A stretch of 64,000 nt of DNA, taken from the NCBI RefSeq assembly GCF_003259955.1, contig NZ_QLMK01000005.1:111371-175370 (forward strand), read 5' to 3'. Made by a program: the position numbers and the translations under genes. Under the pieces are notes generated by a model. The model worked only from the letters and a program-made list of their open reading frames with translations. It was not told where the DNA came from and ran no database searches. The DNA comes from Falsochrobactrum ovis (GTDB lineage: Bacteria > Pseudomonadota > Alphaproteobacteria > Rhizobiales > Rhizobiaceae). Below are positions 1-10,121 of this stretch, piece by piece (the first letter of the stretch is position 1; each line of letters opens with the position of its first letter).

Positions 1-1
1 T

Positions 2-58
2 CACAACATCATCGATGATTTGACGGTGGATGAAATCGATCTCGATCTGGAAGATTGA
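2..58 (+). CDS. nrdR: NrdR transcriptional repressor, C-terminal end only
   Basis: The first 58 bases read through in one frame to a TGA and encode the tail HNIIDDLTVDEIDLDLED. The family is the zinc-ribbon/ATP-cone repressor of ribonucleotide reductase genes. The segment matches the acidic tail I remember for Brucella NrdR, which ends with a similar HNVIDELTV stretch, and nrdR directly precedes ribD in Brucella. The domains themselves lie outside the window, so the call rests on this short tail and on synteny. Only two bases separate its stop from the ribD ATG, so the two are probably cotranscribed. Confidence 0.7.
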   Translation, partial: HNIIDDLTVDEIDLDLED

Positions 59-60
59 GG

Positions 61-1173
61 ATGGGTGTTTCAATCTCGGCCAATATTTCACGTGATGATC
101 GCCGCTATATGGAAGCCGTGATCCGTTATGCCCGAACACATAAAGGCCTTACCGGAACCAACCCATCTGTCGGCACTATCATTGTCAAGGACGGCATTAT
201 TGTTGGCCGCGGCGTCACTGCAATTGGCGGAAGACCCCACGCGGAGCCATTAGCTTTGGCTGAAGCGGGAAAAGCAGCCCGCGGCGCTACCGTCTATGTG
301 TCGTTAGAGCCTTGCGCGCATCACGGCAGAACTCCGCCCTGTGCGGACGCGCTTATTCAGGCAGGTGTAGCGCGAGTGGTTGTTGCTGCGACGGATCCAG
401 ACGAGCGAGTAAGTGGCAAAGGCCTTGCTATTTTACGCCAAGCAGGAATTGAAGCAGTAGCAGGCGTCCTTTCAGCACCGGCTGCCGATGATTTGTCTGG
501 CTACCTGAATCGAACTTCGAAAAAACGACCGGAAGTGACTCTAAAACTTGCACTTTCCGCCGACGGGATGATCGGCAAAAAAGGTGAGGGAAAGGTTGCG
601 ATTACCGGTCAAACCTCCTTAGCGCAATCGCATATTCTGCGCGCGCAAAGCGATGTCATATTGATTGGGATCGAGACAGCTTTGGCTGATGATCCAATAT
701 TGAATTGCCGGTTGCCAGGGCTTGAGCAACGCTCCCCTGTGCGCATAGTTTTGGATAGTCAGTTGCGTTTACCGGTACAGTCTAATCTCGTGCAAACTGC
801 AAATTTAACGCCGCTGTGGATTGCCTGCGATGTAGGGGTAACCAATGAACGGCGGCAGGAAATGCAGGCGGCCGGATGCAAGATTCTCGCTGGCGAAGCG
901 GTTGATGGCAAACTTGCTTTACCCGAACTCATGGATGATTTGGCCGCGCTGGGAATTTCATCCGTATTAGTAGAAGGTGGCGCAGGTGTTGCGAAAAACT
1001 TTCTCGAAGAAAAACTGGTCGACCGCCTTATAATCTTCCAATCAACTCTCATCATCGGGCCTGACGGAATCGCAGCGCCAAACCTCGACCCTTATAAAAA
1101 TGGAGAGTTTACCTTAGCGAGAGAAACCCGTTACGGCAGTGATCTCTGTTACGAATACATAAGGAATACCTGA
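61..1173 (+). CDS. ribD: Bifunctional riboflavin biosynthesis deaminase/reductase RibD
   Basis: A 370-residue protein that performs two consecutive cytosolic steps of riboflavin synthesis: deamination of the pyrimidine intermediate and NADPH reduction of its ribosyl side chain. The N-terminal deaminase domain shows the zinc site, GGRPHAEPLAL followed by EPCAHHGRTPPC. The C-terminal half is the dihydrofolate-reductase-like RibD_C domain, with LKLALSADG and LVEGGAGVAKNF. An in-frame TTG lies at 55, but the ATG at 61 has a GGAAG eight bases upstream and is preferred. The stop overlaps the ribE start as TGATG, so translation is coupled in a rib operon. Confidence 0.95.
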   Translation: MGVSISANISRDDRRYMEAVIRYARTHKGLTGTNPSVGTIIVKDGIIVGRGVTAIGGRPHAEPLALAEAGKAARGATVYVSLEPCAHHGRTPPCADALIQAGVARVVVAATDPDERVSGKGLAILRQAGIEAVAGVLSAPAADDLSGYLNRTSKKRPEVTLKLALSADGMIGKKGEGKVAITGQTSLAQSHILRAQSDVILIGIETALADDPILNCRLPGLEQRSPVRIVLDSQLRLPVQSNLVQTANLTPLWIACDVGVTNERRQEMQAAGCKILAGEAVDGKLALPELMDDLAALGISSVLVEGGAGVAKNFLEEKLVDRLIIFQSTLIIGPDGIAAPNLDPYKNGEFTLARETRYGSDLCYEYIRNT

Positions 1174-1781
1174 TGTTTACAGGCATTGTAACCGATATCG
1201 GCACAATTGACTCGGTTAAGCGATTGAATTTAGGTGCCCGGCTACGCATTCAGACGAAATATGATCCCGCAACAATAGAAATGGGCGCTTCTATCGCATG
1301 TTCTGGCGTCTGTCTGACGGTGGTGGCTCTTCCAGAGAAAGGCAGCAACCAAAGATGGTTTGAAGTTGAGGCCTGGGAAGAGGCTTTAAGACTCACCACA
1401 ATTTCAAACTGGCAGGCTGGAACCCGTATCAATCTGGAGCGCTCGCTCAAGCTTGGCGATGAGATGGGCGGACATCTTGTTTCCGGACATATTGATGGCC
1501 AAGCTGAAATCGTAGAGCGCAAAGAGGAAGGTGAGGCGGTGCGTTTCACATTGCGCGCACCGGAAGAGCTCGCGCCATTCATCGCTCAAAAAGGCTCAGT
1601 TGCGCTGGACGGTACCTCATTGACCGTTAATGGTGTCAACGGCAATGAATTTGATGTATTGCTCATCCGTCATTCACTGAACGTCACGACTTGGGGCGAC
1701 CGCAAGGCGGGCGACAAGGTCAATATTGAGATTGATCAGCTTGCGCGTTACGCAGCAAGGCTTGCGCAATACTCGAAATAG
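1173..1781 (+). CDS. ribE: Riboflavin synthase alpha chain
   Basis: A 202-residue riboflavin synthase, which dismutates two 6,7-dimethyl-8-ribityllumazine molecules into riboflavin and the pyrimidine precursor. The signature MFTGIVTDIGTI opens the protein and two similar lumazine-binding barrels follow. The first contains ACSGVCLTVV, and the second starts near residue 100 with GHLVSGHIDG and contains DGTSLTVNGV. Length and architecture are normal for the family. It starts on the last base of ribD, which implies coupled translation. It is called ribE here following alphaproteobacterial usage; some databases use ribC. Confidence 0.95.
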   Translation: MFTGIVTDIGTIDSVKRLNLGARLRIQTKYDPATIEMGASIACSGVCLTVVALPEKGSNQRWFEVEAWEEALRLTTISNWQAGTRINLERSLKLGDEMGGHLVSGHIDGQAEIVERKEEGEAVRFTLRAPEELAPFIAQKGSVALDGTSLTVNGVNGNEFDVLLIRHSLNVTTWGDRKAGDKVNIEIDQLARYAARLAQYSK

Positions 1782-1866
1782 GCATAGAGCCTACTGCTCC
1801 AAAGTTCTTTTATATTTTCGCGCTGACCGTTACGCTCGGTGAGCGCGTTCTGTCATGGAGTTTCAT

Positions 1867-2328
1867 ATGTCGAAACACGAGGCGCATCCCTTGCATCTAC
1901 TCATTATCGAAGCGCGGTTTTACGATGAACTTGCCGATGCGCTTCTGGATGGTGCGAAAGCCGCTCTCGACGAGGCGGATGCGACCTATGACATAGTAAC
2001 TGTGGCAGGTGCATTGGAAATCCCGGCGACAATTTCGTTTGCCCTTGATGGTGCGGAAGCCGGCGGCACGCAATATGATGGTTTTGTCGCGCTTGGAACA
2101 GTCATTCGAGGGGAAACCTATCATTTTGACATTGTTGCGAACGAATCTTGTCGTGCTCTGACTGATCTGGCTGTGGCAGAAAGCCTTGCCATTGGTAATG
2201 GAATTCTAACGGTAGAAAACGAAGACCAGGCTTGGGTTCGCGCACGCCGTGAAGATAAAGACAAGGGCGGGTTCGCAGCGCGTGCAGCCCTGACTATGAT
2301 CGCATTACGCAAAAAATTTGGAGCGTAA
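1867..2328 (+). CDS. ribH: 6,7-dimethyl-8-ribityllumazine synthase (RibH1 type)
   Basis: Lumazine synthase joins the RibD product to 3,4-dihydroxy-2-butanone 4-phosphate, giving the substrate of riboflavin synthase. Family motifs are visible: [15 protein letters not shown], then [12 protein letters not shown] with the catalytic His, then NGILTVEN. From the ATG at 1867 the protein has 153 residues. An upstream in-frame ATG at 1855 would give 157 residues, the length I remember for Brucella RibH1, but GGAG at 1857-1860 fits the inner start. Residue by residue it is strikingly like Brucella RibH1, which is the best single clue to the organism. Confidence 0.93.
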   Translation: MSKHEAHPLHLLIIEARFYDELADALLDGAKAALDEADATYDIVTVAGALEIPATISFALDGAEAGGTQYDGFVALGTVIRGETYHFDIVANESCRALTDLAVAESLAIGNGILTVENEDQAWVRARREDKDKGGFAARAALTMIALRKKFGA

Positions 2329-2332
2329 ACAA

Positions 2333-2848
2333 ATGAACTCTTCGACGGAAGACCGTAAGACGCCCCTCGGACCACGTCCCGCAAATAAGCGTGGTGTGGC
2401 GCGTTTAGCGGCTGTGCAAGCATTGTACCAAATGGACGTAGCAGGCACAGGTGTATTGGAAGTCGTGGCTGAATATGAGGCTCATCGGCTAGGCAAAGAA
2501 GTTGACGGCACCCAATATCTGGATGCGGACCCGCAATGGTTCCGCGCCATTGTCGCGGGTGTGGTCGAAAATCAGCTTATGCTTGATCCCCTGATCCATC
2601 AGGGACTGACTGATGATTGGCCCCTGTCACGTCTTGATTCGACGCTGCGGGCGATCCTTCGTGCCGGAGCTTGGGAGCTTAAAACACGCAAAGACGTTCC
2701 GACCGCGGTCATCGTATCGGAATATGTCGATATTGCTAAAGCGTTTTATACAGAAGACGAACCGAAACTGGTTAATGCTGTTTTGGACCGACTTGCATTT
2801 CAAATTCGCGGCGAGAGCCGGGGTGCGAGATCCCGCCACAGACATTAA
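2333..2848 (+). CDS. nusB: Transcription antitermination factor NusB
   Basis: A 171-residue all-helical NusB protein, which binds boxA RNA together with ribosomal protein S10 and supports rRNA antitermination. The fold is recognisable from [13 protein letters not shown] near the N-terminus and the closing segment [28 protein letters not shown]. The ATG at 2333 has GGAG at 2320-2323, placed inside the end of ribH, and only four bases separate the two genes. The basic N-terminal extension of about 25 residues is usual in rhizobial NusB. It is the last gene of the rib-nusB operon. Confidence 0.93.
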   Translation: MNSSTEDRKTPLGPRPANKRGVARLAAVQALYQMDVAGTGVLEVVAEYEAHRLGKEVDGTQYLDADPQWFRAIVAGVVENQLMLDPLIHQGLTDDWPLSRLDSTLRAILRAGAWELKTRKDVPTAVIVSEYVDIAKAFYTEDEPKLVNAVLDRLAFQIRGESRGARSRHRH

Positions 2849-2870
2849 AGCATTACCTCGACACTTGATT

Positions 2871-2906
2871 AATGGGCTGTGGCAGTTTGCGGCCCATTAT
2901 GTGTTT
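2871..2906 (+). terminator. Probable terminator after nusB
   Basis: AATGGGC at 2871-2877 pairs with GCCCATT at 2892-2898 around a 14-base loop. The run ATGTGTTTTTC follows. The placement 22 bases after nusB suits the end of the rib operon. The stem is short and the T run is interrupted, so the call is moderate. Confidence 0.5.
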
Positions 2907-3177
2907 TTCTGCACAGAAGAACGGCTTGACCTTTGCAAGCCCCTTCCGCATCTTGAGCGTGCGGCATAGAAAATGCTCGAATAAAGGAAGCAGCGTCCAA
3001 TTATATTGGTGATGCTTCCATCAGAATACCGTCGAAGCCCGGTTTAGGTTTGGCTTCAGGCACTTCCATGCCGCTCATTGGCCCGGGGAGGGATTTCGGG
3101 CTTCAAGCGCTTTGCGCGCCAGCAATCCGCTGCGATCTGCTGGTGGCGGGCGCAAGCTCAGTGGGAGTTCGCCTTAA
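2907..3177. other. Intergenic region ahead of hppA
   Basis: This 271-base stretch between the nusB terminator and hppA has no convincing gene. A longer open frame starting at 3078 overlaps the first 300 bases of hppA in another frame and looks like a shadow. The promoter and leader of hppA must lie here, but I see no clear sigma70 boxes or recognisable riboswitch. Confidence 0.4.
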
Positions 3178-5334
3178 ATGATAAATGGAGTGGCAGTTCT
3201 TATTCTCGTCATTGCCTGCGGTTTGCTCTCTGTCCTTTATGCGGTATGGGCCACGCGCTCAGTACTCGCCGCAGATCAGGGCACAACGCGGATGCAGGAA
3301 ATTACAGGTGCGATTCGGGAAGGCGCTCAAGCCTACCTGACGCGGCAATATTCCACGATCGCCTTGGTTGGCATCGTCGTATTTTTGGCAGCATGGTATT
3401 TTCTGTCTATGACTGCGGCAATCGGCTTTCTGATTGGTGCAATACTCTCTGGCCTAACCGGATTTATCGGCATGCATGTTTCGGTGCGTGCTAATGTCCG
3501 TACGGCACAAGCAGCCTCACTTAGTCTTGCGGGAGGGCTTGAATTAGCTTTCAAGGCAGGCGCAATAACAGGGCTTTTGGTTGCCGGGCTGGCACTATTA
3601 GGTGTCTCAGTTTATTATTTTGTGCTGACAATTTGGATCGGCTATTCGCCCTCTGACAGAACAGTCATTGATGCGCTTGTGGCGCTCGGTTTTGGCGCTT
3701 CGCTCATATCTATCTTTGCGCGTTTGGGTGGCGGAATCTTCACCAAAGGTGCGGATGTGGGCGGTGATCTTGTCGGTAAGGTAGAGGCCGGGATCCCAGA
3801 AGACGATCCGCGCAACCCAGCGACGATCGCCGATAATGTCGGAGATAATGTGGGTGACTGCGCGGGAATGGCGGCAGATTTGTTTGAAACCTATGCCGTG
3901 ACCGTCGTTGCGACCATGGTTCTAGCCGCAATCTTCTTTAGCGGCACAGAAATGCTTTCCAGCATTATGCTTTATCCGCTTGCGATTTGCGCTGCTTGCG
4001 TGATCACTTCAATCGCCGGAACGTTTTTTGTAAAACTGGGCGTGAGCGGATCTATCATGGGTGCGCTTTATAAAGGCCTGATCGCAACCGGAATCCTATC
4101 AATCATTGGTGTTGCGGTGGCAAATATGATCACCATAGGCTGGGGCGAGGTGGGCATCGTTGCGGGGATGTCCGTAACAGGTTTCGACCTTTTCATCTGT
4201 GGAATCATTGGCCTCATTGTCACCGGTTTGATAGTGGTCATTACCGAATATTACACAGCTACGAATAAGCGGCCGGTAAATTCAATTGCCGAAGCGTCTG
4301 TGACTGGGCACGGCACCAACGTTATCCAAGGATTGGCCGTATCTCTGGAATCGACCGCGCTTCCAGCCATTGTCATTATGGGCGGCATTATTAGCACCTA
4401 TCAACTTGCTGGGCTGTTTGGCACTGCAATCGCGGTAACCTCAATGCTTGGTATTGCAGGTATGATTGTGGCGCTCGATGCTTTTGGTCCGGTGACAGAT
4501 AATGCCGGTGGCATTGCCGAAATGGCTGGGCTTGACCCGGAAGTGCGCAAATCAACCGATGCTCTTGATGCGGTGGGCAACACCACCAAGGCGGTGACCA
4601 AAGGCTATGCGATAGGTTCTGCCGGATTGGGTGCTTTGGTTCTTTTTGCAGCCTATTCGAACGATCTGACCTATTTCGCTGCGAATGGCCAGGCCTACCC
4701 ATATTTTGCAGATATGGGTGAGGTTTCGTTTGAATTGTCTAATCCCTATGTGGTCGCCGGTCTCATATTTGGTGGGTTAATACCCTATCTTTTTGGCGGC
4801 ATGGCAATGACGGCGGTCGGCCGTGCGGGAGGTGCGGTGGTGCAGGAAGTACGGCGCCAATTCCGCGAAAAACCCGGCATCATGGACGGTACAGACCGCC
4901 CAGATTATGCGCGAGCGGTTGATCTGCTGACCAAAGCAGCCATTCGTGAAATGATCATTCCATCGCTTCTGCCTGTCTTGGCGCCACTGGTCGTCTATTT
5001 CGGGGTTTTGTTACTCTCAGGCTCCAAGGCTGCTGCCTTTGCGGCTCTGGGCGCATCACTGCTTGGCGTCATCGTAAACGGTCTATTCGTAGCGATTTCC
5101 ATGACTTCAGGCGGCGGCGCCTGGGACAATGCGAAAAAGAGCCTTGAGGACGGCTATACTGATTCTAATGGCGTAAAACATATGAAAGGATCGGAAGCAC
5201 ACAAAGCATCCGTTACCGGTGATACAGTGGGCGATCCTTACAAGGACACCGCTGGCCCAGCTGTAAATCCGGCCATTAAAATTACCAATATTATGGCACT
5301 TCTGCTGTTAGCGGTGCTGGCTCATTGGAGCTGA
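3178..5334 (+). CDS. hppA: Membrane-bound proton-translocating pyrophosphatase
   Basis: A 718-residue integral membrane pump that couples pyrophosphate hydrolysis to proton export, usually with about 16 membrane helices. The pyrophosphate-binding signature lies at residues 192-235: [20 protein letters not shown] followed by [19 protein letters not shown] second acidic motif near the C-terminus is [17 protein letters not shown]. The segment GNTTKA, with Lys near residue 471, is the residue that marks potassium-independent enzymes, whereas potassium-dependent members have Ala there. Length equals that of rhizobial homologues. The gene stands alone between two terminators. Confidence 0.96.
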   Translation: MINGVAVLILVIACGLLSVLYAVWATRSVLAADQGTTRMQEITGAIREGAQAYLTRQYSTIALVGIVVFLAAWYFLSMTAAIGFLIGAILSGLTGFIGMHVSVRANVRTAQAASLSLAGGLELAFKAGAITGLLVAGLALLGVSVYYFVLTIWIGYSPSDRTVIDALVALGFGASLISIFARLGGGIFTKGADVGGDLVGKVEAGIPEDDPRNPATIADNVGDNVGDCAGMAADLFETYAVTVVATMVLAAIFFSGTEMLSSIMLYPLAICAACVITSIAGTFFVKLGVSGSIMGALYKGLIATGILSIIGVAVANMITIGWGEVGIVAGMSVTGFDLFICGIIGLIVTGLIVVITEYYTATNKRPVNSIAEASVTGHGTNVIQGLAVSLESTALPAIVIMGGIISTYQLAGLFGTAIAVTSMLGIAGMIVALDAFGPVTDNAGGIAEMAGLDPEVRKSTDALDAVGNTTKAVTKGYAIGSAGLGALVLFAAYSNDLTYFAANGQAYPYFADMGEVSFELSNPYVVAGLIFGGLIPYLFGGMAMTAVGRAGGAVVQEVRRQFREKPGIMDGTDRPDYARAVDLLTKAAIREMIIPSLLPVLAPLVVYFGVLLLSGSKAAAFAALGASLLGVIVNGLFVAISMTSGGGAWDNAKKSLEDGYTDSNGVKHMKGSEAHKASVTGDTVGDPYKDTAGPAVNPAIKITNIMALLLLAVLAHWS

Positions 5335-5351
5335 TCAGCTTTAGCTAAATG

Positions 5352-5380
5352 AAAAAGCCCGCCGGAAAGCGGGCTTTTTT
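5352..5380. terminator. Rho-independent terminator after hppA
   Basis: AAAAAGCCCGC (5352-5362) pairs with GCGGGCTTTTT (5369-5379) around a six-base loop, an 11-bp stem with T runs on both strands. It lies between the convergent hppA and bamE-like genes and probably works in both directions. Confidence 0.9.
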
Positions 5381-5399
5381 GATAAACGTTCGGTGAGCT

Positions 5400-5906
5400 T
5401 TATGAACCGCCCATTCCAGGCAGTGAAGTGGGTGATTTTGCAGCGCCCTGAATAACCTGACCAATAAAGGTTTGATCCTTGCCGCCCGTAGGGGTGGTGC
5501 GGGAAACGAAATCGAAAACTTTACCGTCCTGCAGGCCGTAATTGGCTATATGCTCAACCTGACCATCTTTGTCGAAATAAATCGCCAATATATTGCGATC
5601 TATGATTTTCGGCTTCATAAATTGCGCTGCTCGGCGGCGCTTTTGTGAAATATAGTAGAAGACTTCATTATCAAATGTTGCCGTCGTCGATGGCGTTCCG
5701 AGCGCCAGTAAAACTTGCTCTCGGCTTGAACCTACCGGTACGGAATCGAGGGCTTCCTGGTCGAGCACATAACCCTCTACGATTGTTTCGGAAGGATTTA
5801 GCGTGGCGGCGGTGTTGCACCCTGCTAAAGTCGCCGAAAAGAGAATTGCTGTACCGGCGAATAGAGCGCGCTGTCTGTACGCATTTGAGAAAATTCGCTG
5901 CAACAA
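5400..5906 (-). CDS. bamE: BamE/SmpA-type outer-membrane assembly lipoprotein
   Basis: A 168-residue exported lipoprotein of the SmpA/OmlA (BamE) family, a small subunit of the beta-barrel assembly complex in the periplasmic leaflet of the outer membrane. The N-terminus is a signal peptide ending in a lipobox, SATLAGC, with the acylated Cys at about residue 29. The family core follows as VPVGSSREQVLLALGTPS and later VFYYISQ, IAIYF-like strands and HIANYGLQDG. The C-terminal 40 residues are a Gly/Pro-rich tail typical of alphaproteobacterial members. It is divergent from the bc1 chaperone gene. The exact subunit equivalence is by family only. Confidence 0.85.
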   Translation of the reverse strand: MLQRIFSNAYRQRALFAGTAILFSATLAGCNTAATLNPSETIVEGYVLDQEALDSVPVGSSREQVLLALGTPSTTATFDNEVFYYISQKRRRAAQFMKPKIIDRNILAIYFDKDGQVEHIANYGLQDGKVFDFVSRTTPTGGKDQTFIGQVIQGAAKSPTSLPGMGGS

Positions 5907-6008
5907 AGGATCTCTCCATTACTCTAAAATCAGCACGGCACTTTCACCGTTGAAAGAACTTCGGTAAACCACCTTGCTTCTGGATGCAACAATTACGGTA
6001 AAACGGGA

Positions 6009-6599
6009 ATGATTCTTCGTCTTTTTCGCCGCAAGTCAAAAACAAATGAGGCTATTCTGCTTCGCGTTTACGAAACGATCGTGGCGGCGGCGCGGCAAAA
6101 GCGTTTCTACGCACAATTTAATGTGCCAGATACCCCGCTGGGCCGTTTTGAAATGCTATCAATACATATTTTTCTGACAATGCATCGACTGAAAGGCGAA
6201 AATGCAGCCCTTATGCAGCTTGCACAGGATATTGCCGAGGAATTTTTCAAAGACGTTGATCATTCTTTGCGCGAGCTGGGGATTGGCGATCAGGGCGTGC
6301 CAAAACGAATGAAGAAATTAGCGCGAATGTTTTATGGGCGCGTCGCTTCCTATGGTGAAGCGCTGGACAGCGATGATCAACAAGCGCTAGATGCTGCGCT
6401 AGCGCGAAATATCAGGCCAGATCTCGAAAATTGGCCCCAAGCCCACTATTTAAGTGCCTATATGTTCGCCTGCCGCAGTTTCTTGGCTCAAACCGATGAT
6501 ACCGCGCTTGCTAAAGGCGATATCTCCTTTATCGATGCAGACGATTTCGTCGCTGCATCCAACGAAATTACAAAAGAGGCAGGAAGTTATGACGGATAA
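6009..6599 (+). CDS. Ubiquinol-cytochrome c chaperone family protein
   Basis: A 196-residue protein of the Cbp3/UQCC1 family, whose mitochondrial members help cytochrome b synthesis and bc1 complex assembly. Features are the opening MILRLFRRK, an RVYETIVAAARQKRFYAQFNVPDT core, and FEMLSIHIFLTMHRL, followed by the amphipathic helices of the family. It has no signal peptide and should act on the cytoplasmic side of the inner membrane. It overlaps the next gene by 11 bases, an arrangement conserved in rhizobia as far as I recall. The molecular role in bacteria is inferred from the family. Confidence 0.85.
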   Translation: MILRLFRRKSKTNEAILLRVYETIVAAARQKRFYAQFNVPDTPLGRFEMLSIHIFLTMHRLKGENAALMQLAQDIAEEFFKDVDHSLRELGIGDQGVPKRMKKLARMFYGRVASYGEALDSDDQQALDAALARNIRPDLENWPQAHYLSAYMFACRSFLAQTDDTALAKGDISFIDADDFVAASNEITKEAGSYDG

Positions 6600-7146
6600 A
6601 CCGGCGCTGACTTATCCCGTTCCGGTTCTCAACCTTCCGCAAAAAGGGTTGACTATCAAAATCGGTACTACCGAAAGTGAAAGAGGAGCTTTAGCAGCCC
6701 AACATGGGCTAGAGGCGGTAATCGCCTTTGATGCGGACATGCTGCTTACGCGATGGAAAAAAAACGGTGTTCGGGTGCGCGGCCAGATTGAAGCGCAAAT
6801 AGTTCAGCTATGTGTTGTAACGTTGGAACCAATCACCAATAATATTCGGGAAGAGATTGACACGACCCTTGTGCCAGAAAATTCGCGCCTAGCCCGGATG
6901 CAATTGGATGAAATGGGGGAACTGGTGCTGGATGCTGAGGGAGCCGATATTCCAGAAACCTTCAGCGGTGATAAAATCGATTTGGGCGCGCTTGTTACGG
7001 AATTTTTCGAGCTTGCGATTGATCCATATCCGAGAAAACCGGGAATCAGCACTGAAACGCCACCGATGGTTTATGAAAGCGGGGATCAGGAAATAGAGCC
7101 TGATTCGGCCTTCGCAAAACTTGCCCAACTGCGCAATAAGCCGTGA
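6589..7146 (+). CDS. YceD/DUF177 family protein
   Basis: A 185-residue protein of the DUF177 (YceD) family. In many bacteria this gene precedes rpmF and plsX and is linked to 23S rRNA or ribosome metabolism. Here plsX follows after 113 bases, but no rpmF is present. The family core is seen as CVVTLEPITNNIREEIDTTLVP and the acidic segment DKIDLGALVTEFFELAIDPYPRKPG. The chosen ATG at 6589 has AGGAAG just upstream and lies inside the previous gene, so the pair is translationally coupled. Biochemical function is not established. Confidence 0.85.
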   Translation: MTDKPALTYPVPVLNLPQKGLTIKIGTTESERGALAAQHGLEAVIAFDADMLLTRWKKNGVRVRGQIEAQIVQLCVVTLEPITNNIREEIDTTLVPENSRLARMQLDEMGELVLDAEGADIPETFSGDKIDLGALVTEFFELAIDPYPRKPGISTETPPMVYESGDQEIEPDSAFAKLAQLRNKP

Positions 7147-7259
7147 TTTAGCGCGTATTTGGGAGAAACTTGTTGTGTGCTGTGGGAAAAACACTATTTT
7201 CGCGCCAATCCCGGTGCTTCAAAACACGGGGGACAAGAATTTCACAGGATTAACCTATA

Positions 7260-8315
7260 GTGATTAAAATTTCGATTGACGCCATGGGCGGCGATTTTGG
7301 CCCGGAAGTTGTCATCCCTGGCGCCGCGAAAGCGCTTGAGCGCCATCCTGATATTCGCTTCATTTTTTTCGGCTTGGCTGGAATCGAGCAAGTACTAGCA
7401 CGTTTTCCAAAATTGCAGGCTGCATCCGAGTTTCGTATAAGCGAAACAGCGATTGGAATGGACGATAAGCCCAGCCAGGCATTGCGCGCTGGTCGCGGAC
7501 GCTCTTCCATGTGGCAGGCCATAGAGGCCGTGAAAACAGGGGAGGCGGATGCTTGTGTTTCAGCAGGCAATACCGGTGCGCTGATGGCAATGTCCAAATT
7601 CTGCCTGCGCATGCTTCCCGATATAGAACGTCCAGCAATTGCAGGCATTTGGCCAACGCTGCGCGGCGAAAGCATTGTTCTAGATGTCGGCGCTACAATC
7701 GGCGCCGATGCACGCCAGCTTGTCGATTATGCGGTAATGGGTGCCGGTATGGCACGTGCATTATTTGAAATCCGTCGCCCAACGGTAGGTCTTCTCAATG
7801 TTGGTACCGAAGACATCAAAGGCCTCGACGAGATTAAAGAAGCTGGGCAGATCTTGCGCGATACATCGCTAGATGGGCTAGAATATCATGGCTTTGTCGA
7901 GGGAAATGATATTGGAAAAGGTACCGTTGATGTTGTCGTGACAGAAGGTTTCACTGGCAATATTGCACTTAAAACCGCGGAAGGTACTGCTAGACAAATT
8001 GCAGGCCTATTGCGCGAGGCCATGAAACGCACTCTGCTTGCACGAATTGGCTATATATTTGCAAAAGGCGCTTTCGATCATCTCCGACAGAAAATGGATC
8101 CAAACAAGGTCAATGGCGGTGTTTTGCTTGGTCTAAGCGGCATTGTGATTAAAAGTCATGGTGGCGCAACAGCCGAGGGCTTTTGTTCTGCCGTAGAAGT
8201 CGGATATGACATGGTTCGAAACCGGCTCCTCGAAAAGATCGATGCCGATTTGGCGCATTTCCATCATCATAATTCAAGTATTGAATTCGATGATGGCAAT
8301 GAAGTCACGAAGTAA
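7260..8315 (+). CDS. plsX: Phosphate acyltransferase PlsX
   Basis: A 351-residue enzyme converting acyl-ACP to acyl-phosphate, the first step of phospholipid synthesis through PlsX/PlsY. Family hallmarks are the N-terminal [37 protein letters not shown], and [18 protein letters not shown]. The start is a GTG at 7260 with an AGGA ten bases upstream; no ATG gives a complete N-terminus. It is soluble or peripherally membrane-bound. With fabH and ihfA it forms the conserved plsX-fabH-ihfA cluster. Confidence 0.95.
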   Translation: MIKISIDAMGGDFGPEVVIPGAAKALERHPDIRFIFFGLAGIEQVLARFPKLQAASEFRISETAIGMDDKPSQALRAGRGRSSMWQAIEAVKTGEADACVSAGNTGALMAMSKFCLRMLPDIERPAIAGIWPTLRGESIVLDVGATIGADARQLVDYAVMGAGMARALFEIRRPTVGLLNVGTEDIKGLDEIKEAGQILRDTSLDGLEYHGFVEGNDIGKGTVDVVVTEGFTGNIALKTAEGTARQIAGLLREAMKRTLLARIGYIFAKGAFDHLRQKMDPNKVNGGVLLGLSGIVIKSHGGATAEGFCSAVEVGYDMVRNRLLEKIDADLAHFHHHNSSIEFDDGNEVTK

Positions 8316-8389
8316 ATAGGGCCCTTAACGGGCATAGGTTTGATGGCGAGGCAACAGCCTTGTTCAATCGTTCTGGACAGGAATAAAAG

Positions 8390-9361
8390 ATGATAAGATC
8401 TGTCGTACGAGGTATCGGTTCTGCGCTGCCAAAGCGTATCATGAAGAATGCCGATTTCGAAGGCGTTGTGGAAACGTCCGATGAATGGATCGTTCAGAGA
8501 ACAGGCATTCGTCAGCGGCATATTGCCGATGAAACTGAAACCACCGTATCGCTTGGTGCAGCGGCAGCGCGTGCTGCACTTGAAAATGCGGGGCTACAGG
8601 CCTCAGATATTGATCTTGTTCTTGTCGCGACTTCCACGCCCAACAACACCTTTCCTGCCAGTGCAGTCGAAATTCAGCGCGAGCTGGGTATAACAACGGG
8701 CTTTGCTTTTGATATGCAGGCAGTTTGTAGCGGATTTATCTTCGCAATTACCACTGCAGATCTTTATATTCGCGGCGGTATGGCCCAGCGCGTGCTTGTC
8801 ATCGGAGCAGAAACTTTCTCGCGTATTCTCGACTGGAACGATCGCACCACCTGTGTGCTTTTTGGCGATGGTGCAGGGGCGTTGATCTTAGAGGCGTCCG
8901 AGGGCCGTGGTTTGACTTCGGACAGGGGCATACTTGCCGCAAATCTTCGCTCTGATGGCCGTCACAAGGAAAAACTTTACGTTGATGGCGGTCCTTCAAC
9001 CACACAAACCGTGGGCCATTTACGCATGGAAGGCCGGGAGGTCTTCAAACATGCAGTTGGTATGATTACGGATGTGATTGAGGCGTCTTTTAAAGAGACG
9101 GGCCTGTCTGCCGAAGATATTGACTGGTTTGTACCGCACCAGGCAAATAAGCGCATCATCGATGCTTCAGCGAAAAAACTTAATATTCCCGATGAGAAAG
9201 TGGTTATCACCGTCGACCAACATGGAAATACATCGGCGGCTTCAGTTCCCTTGGCGCTTGCAACAGCCGTAGCAGACGGCCGTATTAAGCCGGGCGACTT
9301 GATTTTACTCGAAGCAATGGGCGGTGGTTTTACCTGGGGCGCGGTCTTGTTGCGCTGGTAA
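8390..9361 (+). CDS. fabH: Beta-ketoacyl-ACP synthase III FabH
   Basis: A 323-residue condensing enzyme that starts fatty-acid chains by joining acetyl-CoA to malonyl-ACP. The catalytic triad is visible: Cys113 in QAVCSGF, His250 in VPHQANKRI and Asn280 in [10 protein letters not shown]. The C-terminal [13 protein letters not shown] closes the thiolase fold as usual. AGGAATAAAAG precedes the ATG. It follows plsX after 74 bases and is probably cotranscribed. Start, length and motifs are all standard. Confidence 0.96.
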   Translation: MIRSVVRGIGSALPKRIMKNADFEGVVETSDEWIVQRTGIRQRHIADETETTVSLGAAAARAALENAGLQASDIDLVLVATSTPNNTFPASAVEIQRELGITTGFAFDMQAVCSGFIFAITTADLYIRGGMAQRVLVIGAETFSRILDWNDRTTCVLFGDGAGALILEASEGRGLTSDRGILAANLRSDGRHKEKLYVDGGPSTTQTVGHLRMEGREVFKHAVGMITDVIEASFKETGLSAEDIDWFVPHQANKRIIDASAKKLNIPDEKVVITVDQHGNTSAASVPLALATAVADGRIKPGDLILLEAMGGGFTWGAVLLRW

Positions 9362-9375
9362 TTGCATAATAGATG

Positions 9376-9397
9376 AGCCGCGAGGAAACTCGCGGCT
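9376..9397 (+). terminator. Hairpin between fabH and ihfA
   Basis: AGCCGCGAG and CTCGCGGCT form a perfect 9-bp stem closed by a GAAA tetraloop. No T run follows, so this may be an attenuator, processing or mRNA-stability element rather than a full terminator. Confidence 0.45.
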
Positions 9398-9478
9398 TGA
9401 CCGCACCGCTTTTATTTGTGTAACGTCCTGTCACTTAAGGATATTATCTGTACAAACGCTAACCAGGCAGGTTCGGTT

Positions 9479-9799
9479 ATGGGAGGTAAGACGGTCACAC
9501 GCGCTGATCTGGCAGAGGCAGTTTACCGCAAGGTCGGGCTATCCAGAACAGAATCGGCGGCTTTGGTCGAGATGATCCTTGATGAAGTCTGTGACGCCAT
9601 CGTAAACGGGGAAACGGTGAAATTGTCGTCATTCGCGACATTTCAGGTTCGCGATAAGAATGAGCGCATTGGCCGTAATCCTAAAACGGGCGAGGAAGTA
9701 CCGATCCTTCCACGCAGAGTGATGACGTTTAAGGCATCCAACGTCCTCAAACAGCGGATTTTGCAAGAACACCAAAAGCGTAAAGCAAAGGGTTCTTGA
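9479..9799 (+). CDS. ihfA: Integration host factor alpha subunit
   Basis: A 106-residue HU/IHF-family protein, the alpha half of the IHF heterodimer that bends DNA at promoters, replication origins and phage attachment sites. The N-terminal helices ([17 protein letters not shown]) and the DNA-gripping arm [12 protein letters not shown] with the following [13 protein letters not shown] are standard and favour the alpha subunit. The ATG at 9479 gives a usual N-terminus; a longer in-frame start at 9416 would add 21 unrelated residues. IHF is a host factor that the tyrosine integrase of the prophage further right would probably use. Confidence 0.93.
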   Translation: MGGKTVTRADLAEAVYRKVGLSRTESAALVEMILDEVCDAIVNGETVKLSSFATFQVRDKNERIGRNPKTGEEVPILPRRVMTFKASNVLKQRILQEHQKRKAKGS

Positions 9800-10121
9800 T
9801 AGCGCCGACGATCTGTTCCCCCGCAGGTCATTTTGATATTCACTCGTCGGAAGTGATCAGTTTCATCCCATAATTTCTTGCTATTCTGGCATCTTTTCCT
9901 GTCAAATATGGACGGGTGCTTTTAACGCGCCGATATTATATAATCCGCGCAAGTTGAGCTGCGCGCGCTAATATATGTTTCCAAAAACCAGGGCTTTTTT
10001 AGTAAGGCATTTATGTTAGAATCTGTTTGAATCATGCAGGATTGAAAATCCTTTGACGTGATCTGTAATTATGAACGTGATGCCATTGCGGTGACGTTTT
10101 ACTATCCGAAAGGTCAGGCAG
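9800..10121. other. Gene-free region before the MerR-type regulator
   Basis: This stretch of about 320 bases has no credible open frame on either strand and is more AT-rich than its neighbours. It probably carries the promoter of the MerR-type gene. TTGACG at 10053-10058 may be a -35 box, but no matching -10 box is clear. Confidence 0.35.

Noticed and set aside
3078-3494. Open frame overlapping the start of hppA
   Set aside because: Overlaps 300 bases of an unmistakable hppA N-terminus in another frame; product is Cys/His/Arg-rich shadow text.
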